From an uncultured Lachnospiraceae bacterium (lineage in GTDB: Bacteria > Bacillota > Clostridia > Lachnospirales > Lachnospiraceae), in assembly GCA_947177925.1 (NCBI GenBank), contig CAMWWJ010000042.1, positions 1-14,957 of the forward strand: a DNA stretch of 14,957 bases. Reading direction: 5' to 3'. The position numbers and the translations under genes are program-made. Of this stretch, positions 1-7,261 are shown piece after piece. Under the pieces are notes generated by a model. The model made no database searches, was not told where the DNA came from, and saw only the letters and a list, made by a program, of their open reading frames with translations. Positions within the stretch are counted from its first letter, which is position 1. Each line of letters opens with the position of its first letter.

Positions 1-90
1 TAAGTGCCGGCGACTTTGCCAAGGCCTCTAAGACTATCCTATGCCCTGCCAGCTCTCACTGTGTATCGGACACCATCTGCTGATTTGGGA
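1..90 (+). repeat. Element 1, copy A: right half, cut by window start
   Basis: Bases 1-15 match the core of the full copy from about 7372. Bases from about 24 onward match its right arm, including the shared words AAGACTATCCT, CTATGCC and CACTGTGTATCG. Compared with the full copy it lacks the roughly 30-bp hairpin module bounded there by two GACTTT words (7383 and 7413). It also has a shorter, diverged right arm. Its left half lies outside the window. The rest of the gap, up to the ribosome binding site at about 148, shows no convincing gene or promoter. Confidence 0.8.
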
Positions 91-161
91 AATTTGGGGT
101 GGCAGACAACATTTGTTAAGAGGTACAGGCTGAACTGTTATATGAATTAAAGGAGGCTCTT

Positions 162-1259
162 ATGCTAGAACATAAAGACCACTTCCATGGAAGCGATTTG
201 GAAAAAATCGAGGTTGCCATGGGGATTAAAAAAGAAGAAATCGTGAGCTTCAGCGCTAATGTGAATCCACTAGGACTGTCCGAAGAGCTAAAAAGCTTCC
301 TGTCAGAGCGGCTGGATGTGATTACGTCCTACCCTGACAGGGAATATACGAAGCTCCGGAAGGCGATTGGAAATTATATTCACTGTGACCCGGAGCATAT
401 TATTGTAGGAAACGGGGCAACGGAATTGATTTCGCTGTTCTTAGGAGCCTTAAAGCCAAAGAAAGCCCTGCTCATAGGACCTACCTATTCCGAGTATGAG
501 CGGGAAATTTCCTTGTCAGGAGGAATAGTTCATTATTACTTTACAAAGGAAGAGCAGAACTTTCAGTTAGATATGGCTGACTTTTTGTTGGAAGCAAAGA
601 AGGATTATGATCTGGTTATTTTATGTAATCCCAACAACCCTACCTCCACTACCCTTACCAGAAAGGAATTAAGCCTCCTTCTGTCAGAGCTGGACAGGCA
701 GAACTGTTGCCTGATGGTAGACGAAACCTATGTGGAATTTGTAGAGGATGAAGCTTCGGTTTCTGCTGTCTCTCTTGTAAACGAGTTTGATAACCTGATG
801 GTGTTAAGGGGCACTTCCAAATTTTTTGCCGCTCCCGGACTTCGCCTTGGCTATGGAATTACCGGAAGCAGCCGTATTCTTTCCTTAATCAAAGAATATA
901 AGAACCCCTGGACCATCAATTCCATCGCAGAGCTTGCGGGCTGCTTCCTGTTTCAGGATCAGACTTTTATGAAAGCCACACGAGAGCTGATGGAAAAAGA
1001 ACGGGATTTTGTCTTAAGAGAACTATCTGCCATAAAGGGCCTTACCGTATTTCCCACTACCTGCAATTTTGTACTTGTGAAAATAGAAAAGGAAGGCAAA
1101 GATGCGGATATGCTTTTTGAATACTGCATCAAAAAGAAAATGATGATCCGCAATTGTTCTTCCTTCCCAACACTGGATAATCGTTATTTCCGCATATGCT
1201 TCATGAAGCACGAAGACAATCTTGCACTCATAAAAGCCATTAAGGAAGCTATGAATTAA
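162..1259 (+). CDS. PLP-dependent class I/II aminotransferase (CobD/HisC-like)
   Basis: This is a fold-type I pyridoxal-phosphate enzyme of 365 residues, the usual size for HisC and CobD. The N-terminal HG...SFSANVNPLG pattern (residues 9-38) resembles L-threonine-O-3-phosphate decarboxylase (CobD) and related histidinol-phosphate aminotransferases. Visible PLP features are the CNPNNPT loop (155-161), Asp187 in VDETY, the Schiff-base Lys220 in GTSKFFAAPGLRLGY, and Arg228. The start is well supported: AAAGGAGG lies 5 nt before the ATG. No cobalamin or histidine genes and no cobalamin riboswitch are nearby, so the substrate cannot be set from context. It could act on threonine phosphate, histidinol phosphate or another amino acid. 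It is the only plus-strand gene, and its stop codon overlaps the end of the convergent kinase gene. Confidence 0.85.
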   Translation: MLEHKDHFHGSDLEKIEVAMGIKKEEIVSFSANVNPLGLSEELKSFLSERLDVITSYPDREYTKLRKAIGNYIHCDPEHIIVGNGATELISLFLGALKPKKALLIGPTYSEYEREISLSGGIVHYYFTKEEQNFQLDMADFLLEAKKDYDLVILCNPNNPTSTTLTRKELSLLLSELDRQNCCLMVDETYVEFVEDEASVSAVSLVNEFDNLMVLRGTSKFFAAPGLRLGYGITGSSRILSLIKEYKNPWTINSIAELAGCFLFQDQTFMKATRELMEKERDFVLRELSAIKGLTVFPTTCNFVLVKIEKEGKDADMLFEYCIKKKMMIRNCSSFPTLDNRYFRICFMKHEDNLALIKAIKEAMN

Positions 1260-1267
1260 GCTTCCTT
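1242..1267. terminator. Bidirectional terminator-like hairpin across two overlapping stop codons
   Basis: AAGGAAGCT (1242-1250) and AGCTTCCTT (1259-1267) form a perfect 9-bp stem with an 8-nt loop. Outside it, AGCCAT (1235-1240) can pair with ATGGCT (1272-1277). On the plus strand the stem is followed by TTATAT, and on the minus strand by TTAATGGCTTTTATG, so both U-tracts are modest. The stop of the kinase gene (1249-1251, minus) is at the stem/loop edge and the stop of the aminotransferase gene (1257-1259) is in the loop. One hairpin probably ends both converging transcripts. Confidence 0.55.
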
Positions 1268-3675
1268 TTATATGGCTCCAAAGCCTCTTTCAGCTCCTTA
1301 TAATCAGCCAGGAGCCTGGGATTGTGTTTATGTATGGCTGCTGCATCCCCAAGCTTTCCATATTTCTCCAACCGTTCCGCCATATCGCCAAGCTCAAAAG
1401 CTCCTATCATTCTGGATATTCCCTTCAGCCCATGTACCTCAACAGTATACTCACTCAGCCGTTCTTCTGCATCATACCGTATCAGCTTCTCATATTTCTC
1501 TTCAATCACATCATAATAATCAGATAGGGTTTCCAGATACAGTTCCTTATCCCCCATCATTTCTATGGCTCGTCTGCTGTCAATTCCCTTGATTTCCAGA
1601 TCCCAGTCCTCTAAAGCCCTCCTGGTAAATTCTCTTTCCTCCATGTCCATTGCTTCTTCTATGGAAATTATTTTTTCCTTTGGAAGCCATTTTTTCAGCT
1701 TTTGACTCACATCTGCCAGTTCTAACGGTTTAGCCAGGAAATCATTTAATCCTTCCTTTAAAAAATATTCTCTGACTCCGCTGATAACATTTGCCGTAAA
1801 GGCAATGACAGGCAGCCTCTTATAATATTCTCCTTCCAGATTCCGAATCATGTGAGTTGCCTCCACACCGTCCAGTTCCGGCATCATATGATCCATAAAA
1901 ACCAGATCGTATTGATTAGTTTTAACTAACCGAAGGGCTTCCCATCCATTCGTACACGTATCCACTGTCATTCTAAAGGGCTTTAAAAGCCCCTTCGTCA
2001 CTTTCAGATTAATTGCATTATCATCCACAATCAATACTCTGGCTTCCGGAGCTGCGAACTGGGTAACAAATTCCCGCTTCCGGTACAGGTTCTCTTCCAC
2101 CTCCTCGTGATTGAGGATAGCTGCAACCGAAAGGCAGTACAAAGGTTTTTTCAATATCTGGTACCATGTATCTTCCTCTGCCATATAATGCAGGCTGCTT
2201 ACTAAAATACAAGTTGTTTCCTTAGTCTTCTCCAGCATTTTCTGGACCATTTCCGAAAAGCATTCCTGCTCGATAAATATATAATCATAATGATTGGGAA
2301 GCAGGTTCATCAACTGTTCTATCCGATTGCATTCTTTATAGCCAACCCCTAATTGAGTCATCAGATTATAAAATGCACTTTTTACATAACTGTTATAGAA
2401 AAAGCCCAACGCTCTAATCCGCTTATCTTCCTTAAGTCTTACGGACGGAGTATCGTCAACCACCTTTTGGGGAATCATAAAATGAAATTCACTGCCTTTT
2501 TCATATTCGCTTTCCACCATGAGATTTCCACCCATCAGCTCTATCATCTGCTTGGATATGGCAAGGCCCAGACCGCTTCCTTCCATCCTTCTGTTCCTTT
2601 TTGTATCCACCTGTTGGAAAGAATCAAACAGCTTCTCCATATCTTCCTTCCGAATGCCGATTCCAGTGTCCTTTACGCTGACATATAAATCAATTCCTTC
2701 ATTGGTCCTGTAATAATTGACTCGAAGCGTCACCGCCCCTTCCTTTGTAAACTTTACTGCATTTCCCGCAAGATTTAAAATTACCTGCTTTAAGCGCAGA
2801 TCATCTCCACAAAGCTTACAGGGAATCCCCGGATCCACCTCTAAGATCAATTCCAGATCCTTATTGCCGATACGTGCATTCATCATATTTGCTATATCAT
2901 TAATCAAGGGCATGATTTCATAATCCGCTTCTACCAGCTCAAGCTTGCCGGACTCTATCTTGGAAAAATCCAGAATATCATTGATAATGGAAAGAAGGCT
3001 GTTGCCCGATGCTCTGATTTGATACAGATATTCTTTTTCTTCCTTTGGCACATCTCCCCGGATTGCCATTTCTGCCATACCGATAATGGCATTCATAGGC
3101 GTTCTGATTTCATGAGACATATTTGCCAAAAAGTTGGATTTCACTTCCACAGCCCTTGCAGCCTCTTCTGTTTTTTCTTCCATGACCTTTCTATAATTTT
3201 CACTGCCCTTTACAAGCATCAATAAGCTGATATTTCCAATGGCATAAATGGCAAGATAAAGAAAATACAAAGAAATCGGCATAACATTTCTTATCATCTC
3301 TTCGAAGAAAAAAGGAATGGAAATCAAAATACATGCCGTCACAAAAATATATTCCACAAGCAGGGACGGAATAATGAACATGGATATAAGCACCGCCGTT
3401 GCCATAAATATAAAAATCATCATACTAATGGTGCCCAGATAATAGCCAAGGAAGCAGTCGGAAATAATCACAGAAATATAAAACCAGCGAATAATCAGAT
3501 GTTCGCTTTTTGACGCAGCAAAAATAAGGCTGGAAAACAGAAATGGAACAACGGAAAGACACAAAAACCATGCCATATCCGGTCCACTTGTATAGAACCC
3601 GTAAATAATATGGATGATGATACAGGTTAGATATTCAAATAAGGATAATTGCATGGTTTTCTTAAAGGGCAGCAT
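1249..3675 (-). CDS. Hybrid sensor histidine kinase (HisKA-HATPase-pseudoREC-REC-Hpt)
   Basis: This is a membrane-bound phosphorelay kinase of 808 residues. Residues 10-155 hold about six hydrophobic segments with no large extracellular domain. A short coiled linker follows. HisKA carries His188 in MSHEIRTPMN. The HATPase domain has its N box around 301-305, DTGIG at 336-340 and GSGLG at 367-371. Residues about 418-522 look like a degenerate receiver, with FIEQ in place of the acceptor Asp but Lys-Pro kept at 510-511. A second, intact receiver has DD at 551-552, acceptor Asp595 in FMDHMMP, Thr627 and Lys649. A C-terminal Hpt domain has His748 in VHGLKG. I chose ATG 3675 because AAAGGA lies just upstream; the open frame extends to 3723 without a better site. 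No response regulator is adjacent, so the output partner is elsewhere. The stimulus is unknown. Confidence 0.93.
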   Translation of the reverse strand: MLPFKKTMQLSLFEYLTCIIIHIIYGFYTSGPDMAWFLCLSVVPFLFSSLIFAASKSEHLIIRWFYISVIISDCFLGYYLGTISMMIFIFMATAVLISMFIIPSLLVEYIFVTACILISIPFFFEEMIRNVMPISLYFLYLAIYAIGNISLLMLVKGSENYRKVMEEKTEEAARAVEVKSNFLANMSHEIRTPMNAIIGMAEMAIRGDVPKEEKEYLYQIRASGNSLLSIINDILDFSKIESGKLELVEADYEIMPLINDIANMMNARIGNKDLELILEVDPGIPCKLCGDDLRLKQVILNLAGNAVKFTKEGAVTLRVNYYRTNEGIDLYVSVKDTGIGIRKEDMEKLFDSFQQVDTKRNRRMEGSGLGLAISKQMIELMGGNLMVESEYEKGSEFHFMIPQKVVDDTPSVRLKEDKRIRALGFFYNSYVKSAFYNLMTQLGVGYKECNRIEQLMNLLPNHYDYIFIEQECFSEMVQKMLEKTKETTCILVSSLHYMAEEDTWYQILKKPLYCLSVAAILNHEEVEENLYRKREFVTQFAAPEARVLIVDDNAINLKVTKGLLKPFRMTVDTCTNGWEALRLVKTNQYDLVFMDHMMPELDGVEATHMIRNLEGEYYKRLPVIAFTANVISGVREYFLKEGLNDFLAKPLELADVSQKLKKWLPKEKIISIEEAMDMEEREFTRRALEDWDLEIKGIDSRRAIEMMGDKELYLETLSDYYDVIEEKYEKLIRYDAEERLSEYTVEVHGLKGISRMIGAFELGDMAERLEKYGKLGDAAAIHKHNPRLLADYKELKEALEPYKRKLNS

Positions 3676-3756
3676 AAAGATTCCTTTCTTTTGTGTATAT
3701 TTTTCCTGATTTGCATGTACCATTTTATCATGATTTTAAATTTTAAAAAAGTGGGG

Positions 3757-3855
3757 AATTTGGATAAAGGCACGCAGGAGGCGGCAGGGCACAGGATGGC
3801 TTTATGCCATGCCGGCTCCCACTGCATATCGAAAGGCTATCTGTCCCTTCCATCA
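3757..3855 (+). repeat. Element 1, copy B: short copy lacking the core
   Basis: The left end (TTGGATAAAGGCACG at about 3759) and right end (GCCGGCTCCCACTGC...ATCGAAAGGC, about 3813-3837) match the two ends of the full copy at 7262-7490. The whole structured core and most of the arms are missing. The remaining arms form an imperfect hairpin, best seen as GATGGC facing GCCATGCC around a TTTAT loop. It lies between the sleC stop codon and the kinase start, and could end the sleC transcript. It is best read as an internal deletion product of a repeat or MITE-like element. Confidence 0.75.
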
Positions 3856-3861
3856 CATTTT

Positions 3862-5166
3862 TTAAGTACCCGGTTCTGCAATACGGCTTACTCCCACAAA
3901 GATCTCTGATATTTCATACCATGTGGAATAATCCACTTCTCCGGTCTGGGGAAGCTTGAATATCTGCTGAAACTTCTTTACAGCTTCTGCAGTGGCATTT
4001 CCATATATGCCGTCCGGCGTGATTTTGGGTATAGCAGGATAATTTTGCGAAATACGATTCAACTGCTCCTGCATCTGCTGTACCTTGTTTCCCGATGCTC
4101 CAATGGTCAATACATATCCCGGCCAGGAGGAAGGCACTCCGGATACTGCATCCGTACTGTTAATATACATATCATTTCCAAAATAATAACGGATAATCTC
4201 AATAGCAGAATACCCCTCATCTCCCAGATAATTGGAGCCCCACTGGGAAAGTCCGTCGCAGGTCACTCTCTTTCCATCACAATAGGAAGTAAAAATAGGC
4301 TGTCTTACTCCCGGTCTTGATAAATAATTGTTAAATATGGAATCCACGATCCGATCCACATTCTCATATATATTCCTGCCATATATCCATTTCTGGTCAT
4401 ATGCTGTGGAAGAGGTAATGGTAAAATCATATCCCTGATTCCGATACCATTCCGTATATACTCTGTTCAAGGTAAACGATAAAATACACAATGTATTGGC
4501 ATAAATAGCCGCTTCCGTCCATGTAGCATAAATCTCCGAAGATACCACATTTTTAATGTAATCCTTGTATCTTACATAATAGTTGGGAGCGCTGGAATCT
4601 GACGGCAGGCCATCATGCACGATCACATATTCCGGTATTACTACCCTGCTAAGTACAATTTCGCCGGATTCATCCATAGGCTTTATTTCATCCTCAGGAA
4701 TTTTAGGCGGATAATCACCATACAGAGTATGATCCGGTATTACGACCGTATCCTTTACCTCTCCCGGATCTGCTACCGGATTCATCCTTACATTCTGCAG
4801 AGCAATGGTATCTGCCAGCACTTCTGTCCCTGATATGGTAACATCCTCATACCCATCTGCCGATACTTCCAGATCATATTCCGCATAAGGCTGAATCTCT
4901 CCCGGCTCCAGGCTCAGTTCAATAGGCGGCGCAGGCAGTTCAATGTTATCCGTCTGTCCACTTTCATTAGTAGTGAAATCTCCTACTGTCAGCTCTGGCT
5001 GTCCTGTAATAGTAATCCTGATACGGGCATTTTTCACAGGAATCAGTCCGATTCCGCTGATGACACTGATAGCAAGCATTCCGTGATTTGGACTGTCCAA
5101 CTGTCCGTCTGCTGCCTGTTGTCCATCTGTTACCTGTGCCTGTTCCACTTCTATCTTTTTCTTCAT
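3862..5166 (-). CDS. sleC: Spore cortex-lytic enzyme SleC (pro-form)
   Basis: This is a 434-residue germination enzyme that degrades spore cortex peptidoglycan, close in length to clostridial SleC (about 430-440). Residues 28-130 form a beta-rich pro-region, followed by a proline/acid-rich linker. From about 175 comes the SpoIID/LytB-like lytic transglycosylase domain, with YIKNVVSSEIYATW (catalytic-type Glu211), YDQ near 256-258, Cys296 and Cys303, and GLSQWGSNYLGDEGYS (305-320). Residues about 352-422 are a PG_binding_1 domain. There is no Sec signal, which fits synthesis in the mother cell. In clostridia, Csp proteases activate the pro-form. Two VVIP motifs, at 141-144 and 175-178, are candidate cleavage zones. 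No csp genes are in the window. The SD sequence AAAGG lies 7 nt before the ATG and is inside the hairpin described separately. Confidence 0.9.
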   Translation of the reverse strand: MKKKIEVEQAQVTDGQQAADGQLDSPNHGMLAISVISGIGLIPVKNARIRITITGQPELTVGDFTTNESGQTDNIELPAPPIELSLEPGEIQPYAEYDLEVSADGYEDVTISGTEVLADTIALQNVRMNPVADPGEVKDTVVIPDHTLYGDYPPKIPEDEIKPMDESGEIVLSRVVIPEYVIVHDGLPSDSSAPNYYVRYKDYIKNVVSSEIYATWTEAAIYANTLCILSFTLNRVYTEWYRNQGYDFTITSSTAYDQKWIYGRNIYENVDRIVDSIFNNYLSRPGVRQPIFTSYCDGKRVTCDGLSQWGSNYLGDEGYSAIEIIRYYFGNDMYINSTDAVSGVPSSWPGYVLTIGASGNKVQQMQEQLNRISQNYPAIPKITPDGIYGNATAEAVKKFQQIFKLPQTGEVDYSTWYEISEIFVGVSRIAEPGT

Positions 5167-5168
5167 AA

Positions 5169-5209
5169 AAAAACCTTTGCATTTTTCTTTATTCTATGCA
5201 AAGGTTTTT
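5169..5209 (-). terminator. Rho-independent terminator of the ABC operon, overlapping the sleC RBS
   Basis: On the minus strand AAAAACCTTTGCAT (5209-5196) pairs perfectly over 14 bp with ATGCAAAGGTTTTT (5182-5169) around a 13-nt loop, and two more T follow. It lies 35 nt past the permease stop codon, the normal place for the operon terminator. The 3' arm contains the AAAGG Shine-Dalgarno of sleC, and the sleC ATG comes directly after the T run. Any read-through RNA from the ABC operon would therefore have the sleC ribosome site paired. Confidence 0.85.
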
Positions 5210-5217
5210 CTGTTCGT
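5190..5217 (-). promoter_or_regulatory. Candidate sigma-K-type promoter for sleC
   Basis: On the minus strand CATAGAATA (5198-5190) fits the mother-cell sigma-K -10 pattern CATAnnnTA exactly. AC (5217-5216) lies 17 nt upstream as the -35 element. A start 5-8 nt downstream would fall at about 5187-5183, inside the terminator loop, giving a leader of roughly 17-21 nt with a free ribosome site. The short AC -35 element carries little information, so the support comes from the position and from the gene being a spore enzyme. Confidence 0.45.
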
Positions 5218-5244
5218 GAATGCTTCCAATCAGAAAGCAACGAC

Positions 5245-6060
5245 TTACTCTAAATTCAATTTGTTCTTCATAATATGATTGCTTCCCATATACATTCCGG
5301 CATCTGCCGCAAAAATAACAATGGCAACTAAAAGCAATATGGCAAATACTAATCCTTCCGATATATCCTCAACCTTCATATTGATAGCGGCCAGATTAAA
5401 TCCAAGCTGAAGAATACTGAAAAGCATCTGCAGCGCCGCCTGCATTCCCACATAAATACCGATGGAAGATATTAATTTATGGTTTTTGGATAATTGCCCC
5501 AAGCTGATTGCCAGATATCCAAACATAATCGAGAAAATCTGGGCTCCAATCAAAATGAGCAATACAATAAAGCAACACAGTACATCCAGAAACGTTAAAT
5601 CCAAATCGGCAAAATCCAATTGAGAAATTTCTTTAAATATGCTAGTATTCTCCGTTCCCAGCACAAGACTGTTAACCAGCAGCAGAATGGAAACAATCAT
5701 CACACAGCCGCTGATCAACTGCCAGATATACATTACAAATGCCTTGGACAATATCAACTGATGGGACGTGACCGGAAGAGTATGCATTAAATATCCCTGA
5801 TCGGTATAAAGGTTCTTATAAAACCGCATTAAAAAATAAATGGTGGTAGCGAATCCCAATGCCAGAATTGCAAAATAATATAACATAAAATAACTTACGT
5901 AAACACTGGCATACCATGCATTTTTATCCACTGCCTCAAGCCAGTTCCCATTAGAGAGCGCAAATATGCCGATTATGGTAAATACTACAAGAATCACATT
6001 AAATAGGGTTACCAGCTTCCAACTGTCCTTCCATTCATGTACGAATAATTTCTTTAACAT
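5245..6060 (-). CDS. ABC-2 type transporter permease
   Basis: This is the membrane subunit of an ABC exporter, 271 residues. About six hydrophobic segments lie near 18-35, 56-78, 112-134, 158-185, 198-222 and 235-258. The segment after the second helix (FYKNLYTDQGYLMHTLPVT) is typical of ABC-2 permeases found with YtrA regulators. The start has GGAGG 7 nt before the ATG, and the gene overlaps the ATPase gene by 7 nt, so the two are translationally coupled. In related Bacillus ytr-type operons these transporters respond to cell-envelope stress or peptide antibiotics. The substrate here is not visible from sequence. Confidence 0.85.
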   Translation of the reverse strand: MLKKLFVHEWKDSWKLVTLFNVILVVFTIIGIFALSNGNWLEAVDKNAWYASVYVSYFMLYYFAILALGFATTIYFLMRFYKNLYTDQGYLMHTLPVTSHQLILSKAFVMYIWQLISGCVMIVSILLLVNSLVLGTENTSIFKEISQLDFADLDLTFLDVLCCFIVLLILIGAQIFSIMFGYLAISLGQLSKNHKLISSIGIYVGMQAALQMLFSILQLGFNLAAINMKVEDISEGLVFAILLLVAIVIFAADAGMYMGSNHIMKNKLNLE

Positions 6061-6755
6061 GCAAACACCTCCCTGAAATACTGATCAACGCTTTTTCCCT
6101 GCTGCTCCCTGATATTTTCTACTGTAGTCTTTAAGGTGATCTGCCCATCCCTGATAAATACCACTTCATCCAGAATGCTTTCAATATCAGAAATCAGGTG
6201 TGTACAGATCAGCAGGGTTGCTGCCGGATTGAAGTTTGCAATAATCGTTCTTAAAATATAATCTCTGGCTGCCGGATCTACGCCTGCAATGGGCTCATCC
6301 AGAATATAAAGCTCCGCATCCCGGCTCATTACCAGTATAAGCTGTACCTTTTCCTTTGTTCCCTTGGACAGATTTTTTAATCTTGCTCCCGATTCTATAT
6401 GAAGCGCCTCTAACATGGCATAGGCCCTGTCCTTTCTAAAGTCCTCATAAAAGTCGCCAAAAAACTCTACAATATCCTTTACTGTTCTTTGGGCTTCTAA
6501 ATATGTCCTCTCAGGCAGATAAGATATCCTCGCCTTTGTTTGCGGACCCGGAAGAATTCCGTTTATCAGCACCTCTCCGTTTGTAGGCTTCAGCAATCCG
6601 TTCATCATCTTAATCAAGGTAGTCTTTCCACTTCCGTTAGGTCCAAGCAGTCCAATAATATGCCCCTTTTCCAGAGTAAGATTTAAATTGTAGACCGCGG
6701 GTCTTCCATTCACGTAGCATTTTGTAACATTTCTGCATTCCACTAACGAGCTCAT
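6054..6755 (-). CDS. ABC transporter ATP-binding protein (YtrB-like)
   Basis: This is the nucleotide-binding subunit of the adjacent exporter. In numbering from the upstream ATG, Walker A is GPNGSGKTT at 40-48, the signature is LSKGTKEKV (131-139, with Lys in place of the usual second residue Gly), Walker B is LYILDEP (151-157), and the H-loop is THL with His188. The usual Q-loop Gln is replaced in SYLPE, as is common in this ABC-2 subgroup. The open frame begins at 6761 with an ATGA overlap on the regulator stop codon, but GAGGAGGG directly abuts that ATG. The second ATG at 6755 has a 6-nt spacing, so I chose it (233 residues). The 6761 start remains possible. Confidence 0.9.
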   Translation of the reverse strand: MSSLVECRNVTKCYVNGRPAVYNLNLTLEKGHIIGLLGPNGSGKTTLIKMMNGLLKPTNGEVLINGILPGPQTKARISYLPERTYLEAQRTVKDIVEFFGDFYEDFRKDRAYAMLEALHIESGARLKNLSKGTKEKVQLILVMSRDAELYILDEPIAGVDPAARDYILRTIIANFNPAATLLICTHLISDIESILDEVVFIRDGQITLKTTVENIREQQGKSVDQYFREVFAC

Positions 6756-6757
6756 CT

Positions 6758-7123
6758 TCATCCCTCCTCTTGATTGTTCTCCAAAAATTCTAATATTTCC
6801 TTTTTTTCAAAGCCTAATTCTCTCATTTTCTCTAAAAACCGCTCAATCTGTTCTTTTGCCATCTCTTTTTTTATTTTGTCTATCATTTCTTCATTCTCCG
6901 TTACAATCCTTCCGCTTGTTCTTTGTGTAACAATCAATCCGCTTCTTTCCAGCTCACTAAATGCTTTCTGCATTGTATTAGGATTTACTCCTGCAATTGC
7001 AGCCAGCTCTCTGACACTTGGCAGCTTATCTCCTGCCTTGTACATGCCAGATACGATTTGAAACTGAATCTTTTCCACAATTTGCGCATAAATAGGTCTG
7101 TCATTTTCCAAATTCCATGCCAT
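6758..7123 (-). CDS. GntR-family transcriptional regulator, YtrA subfamily
   Basis: This 121-residue protein has an N-terminal winged helix-turn-helix at about residues 8-78 (PSVRELAAIAGVNPNTMQKAFSEL... with wing SGRIVT). A short helical tail of about 40 residues follows instead of a large effector domain, which is the YtrA layout. It is the first gene of a regulator-ATPase-permease operon. Such proteins normally repress their own operon and are released under envelope stress. The start is supported by AAAGGAG 8 nt before the ATG. A 12-bp-arm palindrome just upstream is the likely binding site. The C-terminal charged helix (EKMRELGFEKKEILEFLENN) probably dimerises. Confidence 0.92.
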   Translation of the reverse strand: MAWNLENDRPIYAQIVEKIQFQIVSGMYKAGDKLPSVRELAAIAGVNPNTMQKAFSELERSGLIVTQRTSGRIVTENEEMIDKIKKEMAKEQIERFLEKMRELGFEKKEILEFLENNQEEG

Positions 7124-7139
7124 AAAATTTCTCCTTTCT

Positions 7140-7173
7140 GTATTATTGTATCAATCGCTTAATACAATAATAC
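7140..7173. promoter_or_regulatory. Palindromic operator of the YtrA-type operon
   Basis: GTATTATTGTAT (7140-7151) and ATACAATAATAC (7162-7173) are perfect 12-bp inverted arms with a 10-nt spacer. The palindrome ends 16 bp before the regulator start codon and covers the promoter -10 hexamer and the expected transcription start. It is therefore well placed for self-repression by the GntR protein. Binding itself is inferred. Confidence 0.7.
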
Positions 7174-7194
7174 GCACTTTTCGGAAAATGTCAA
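7167..7194 (-). promoter_or_regulatory. Sigma-A promoter of the ytrA-like/ABC operon
   Basis: On the minus strand a perfect -35 TTGACA (7194-7189) and a -10 TATTAT (7172-7167) are separated by 16 bp. The -10 hexamer lies in one arm of the operator. The predicted start falls in the palindrome spacer, giving a leader of about 35-40 nt before the regulator ATG. Confidence 0.75.
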
Positions 7195-7261
7195 TAGAAT
7201 TTTGAAAAAAATTTGAAAAATTTTGCAGGTTGGTATGTTTTTGCCAGGAGGGGAGAGATGT

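Noticed and set aside
91..161. Cobalamin riboswitch or T-box upstream of the CobD/HisC-like gene
   Set aside because: Only about 70 unique bases lie before the gene, with no recognisable conserved box. A TTGTTA/TATAT promoter guess has the wrong spacing.
3649..3909. Plus-strand open frame across the short element 1 copy
   Set aside because: It overlaps the kinase start and the sleC end on the other strand and has no family likeness.
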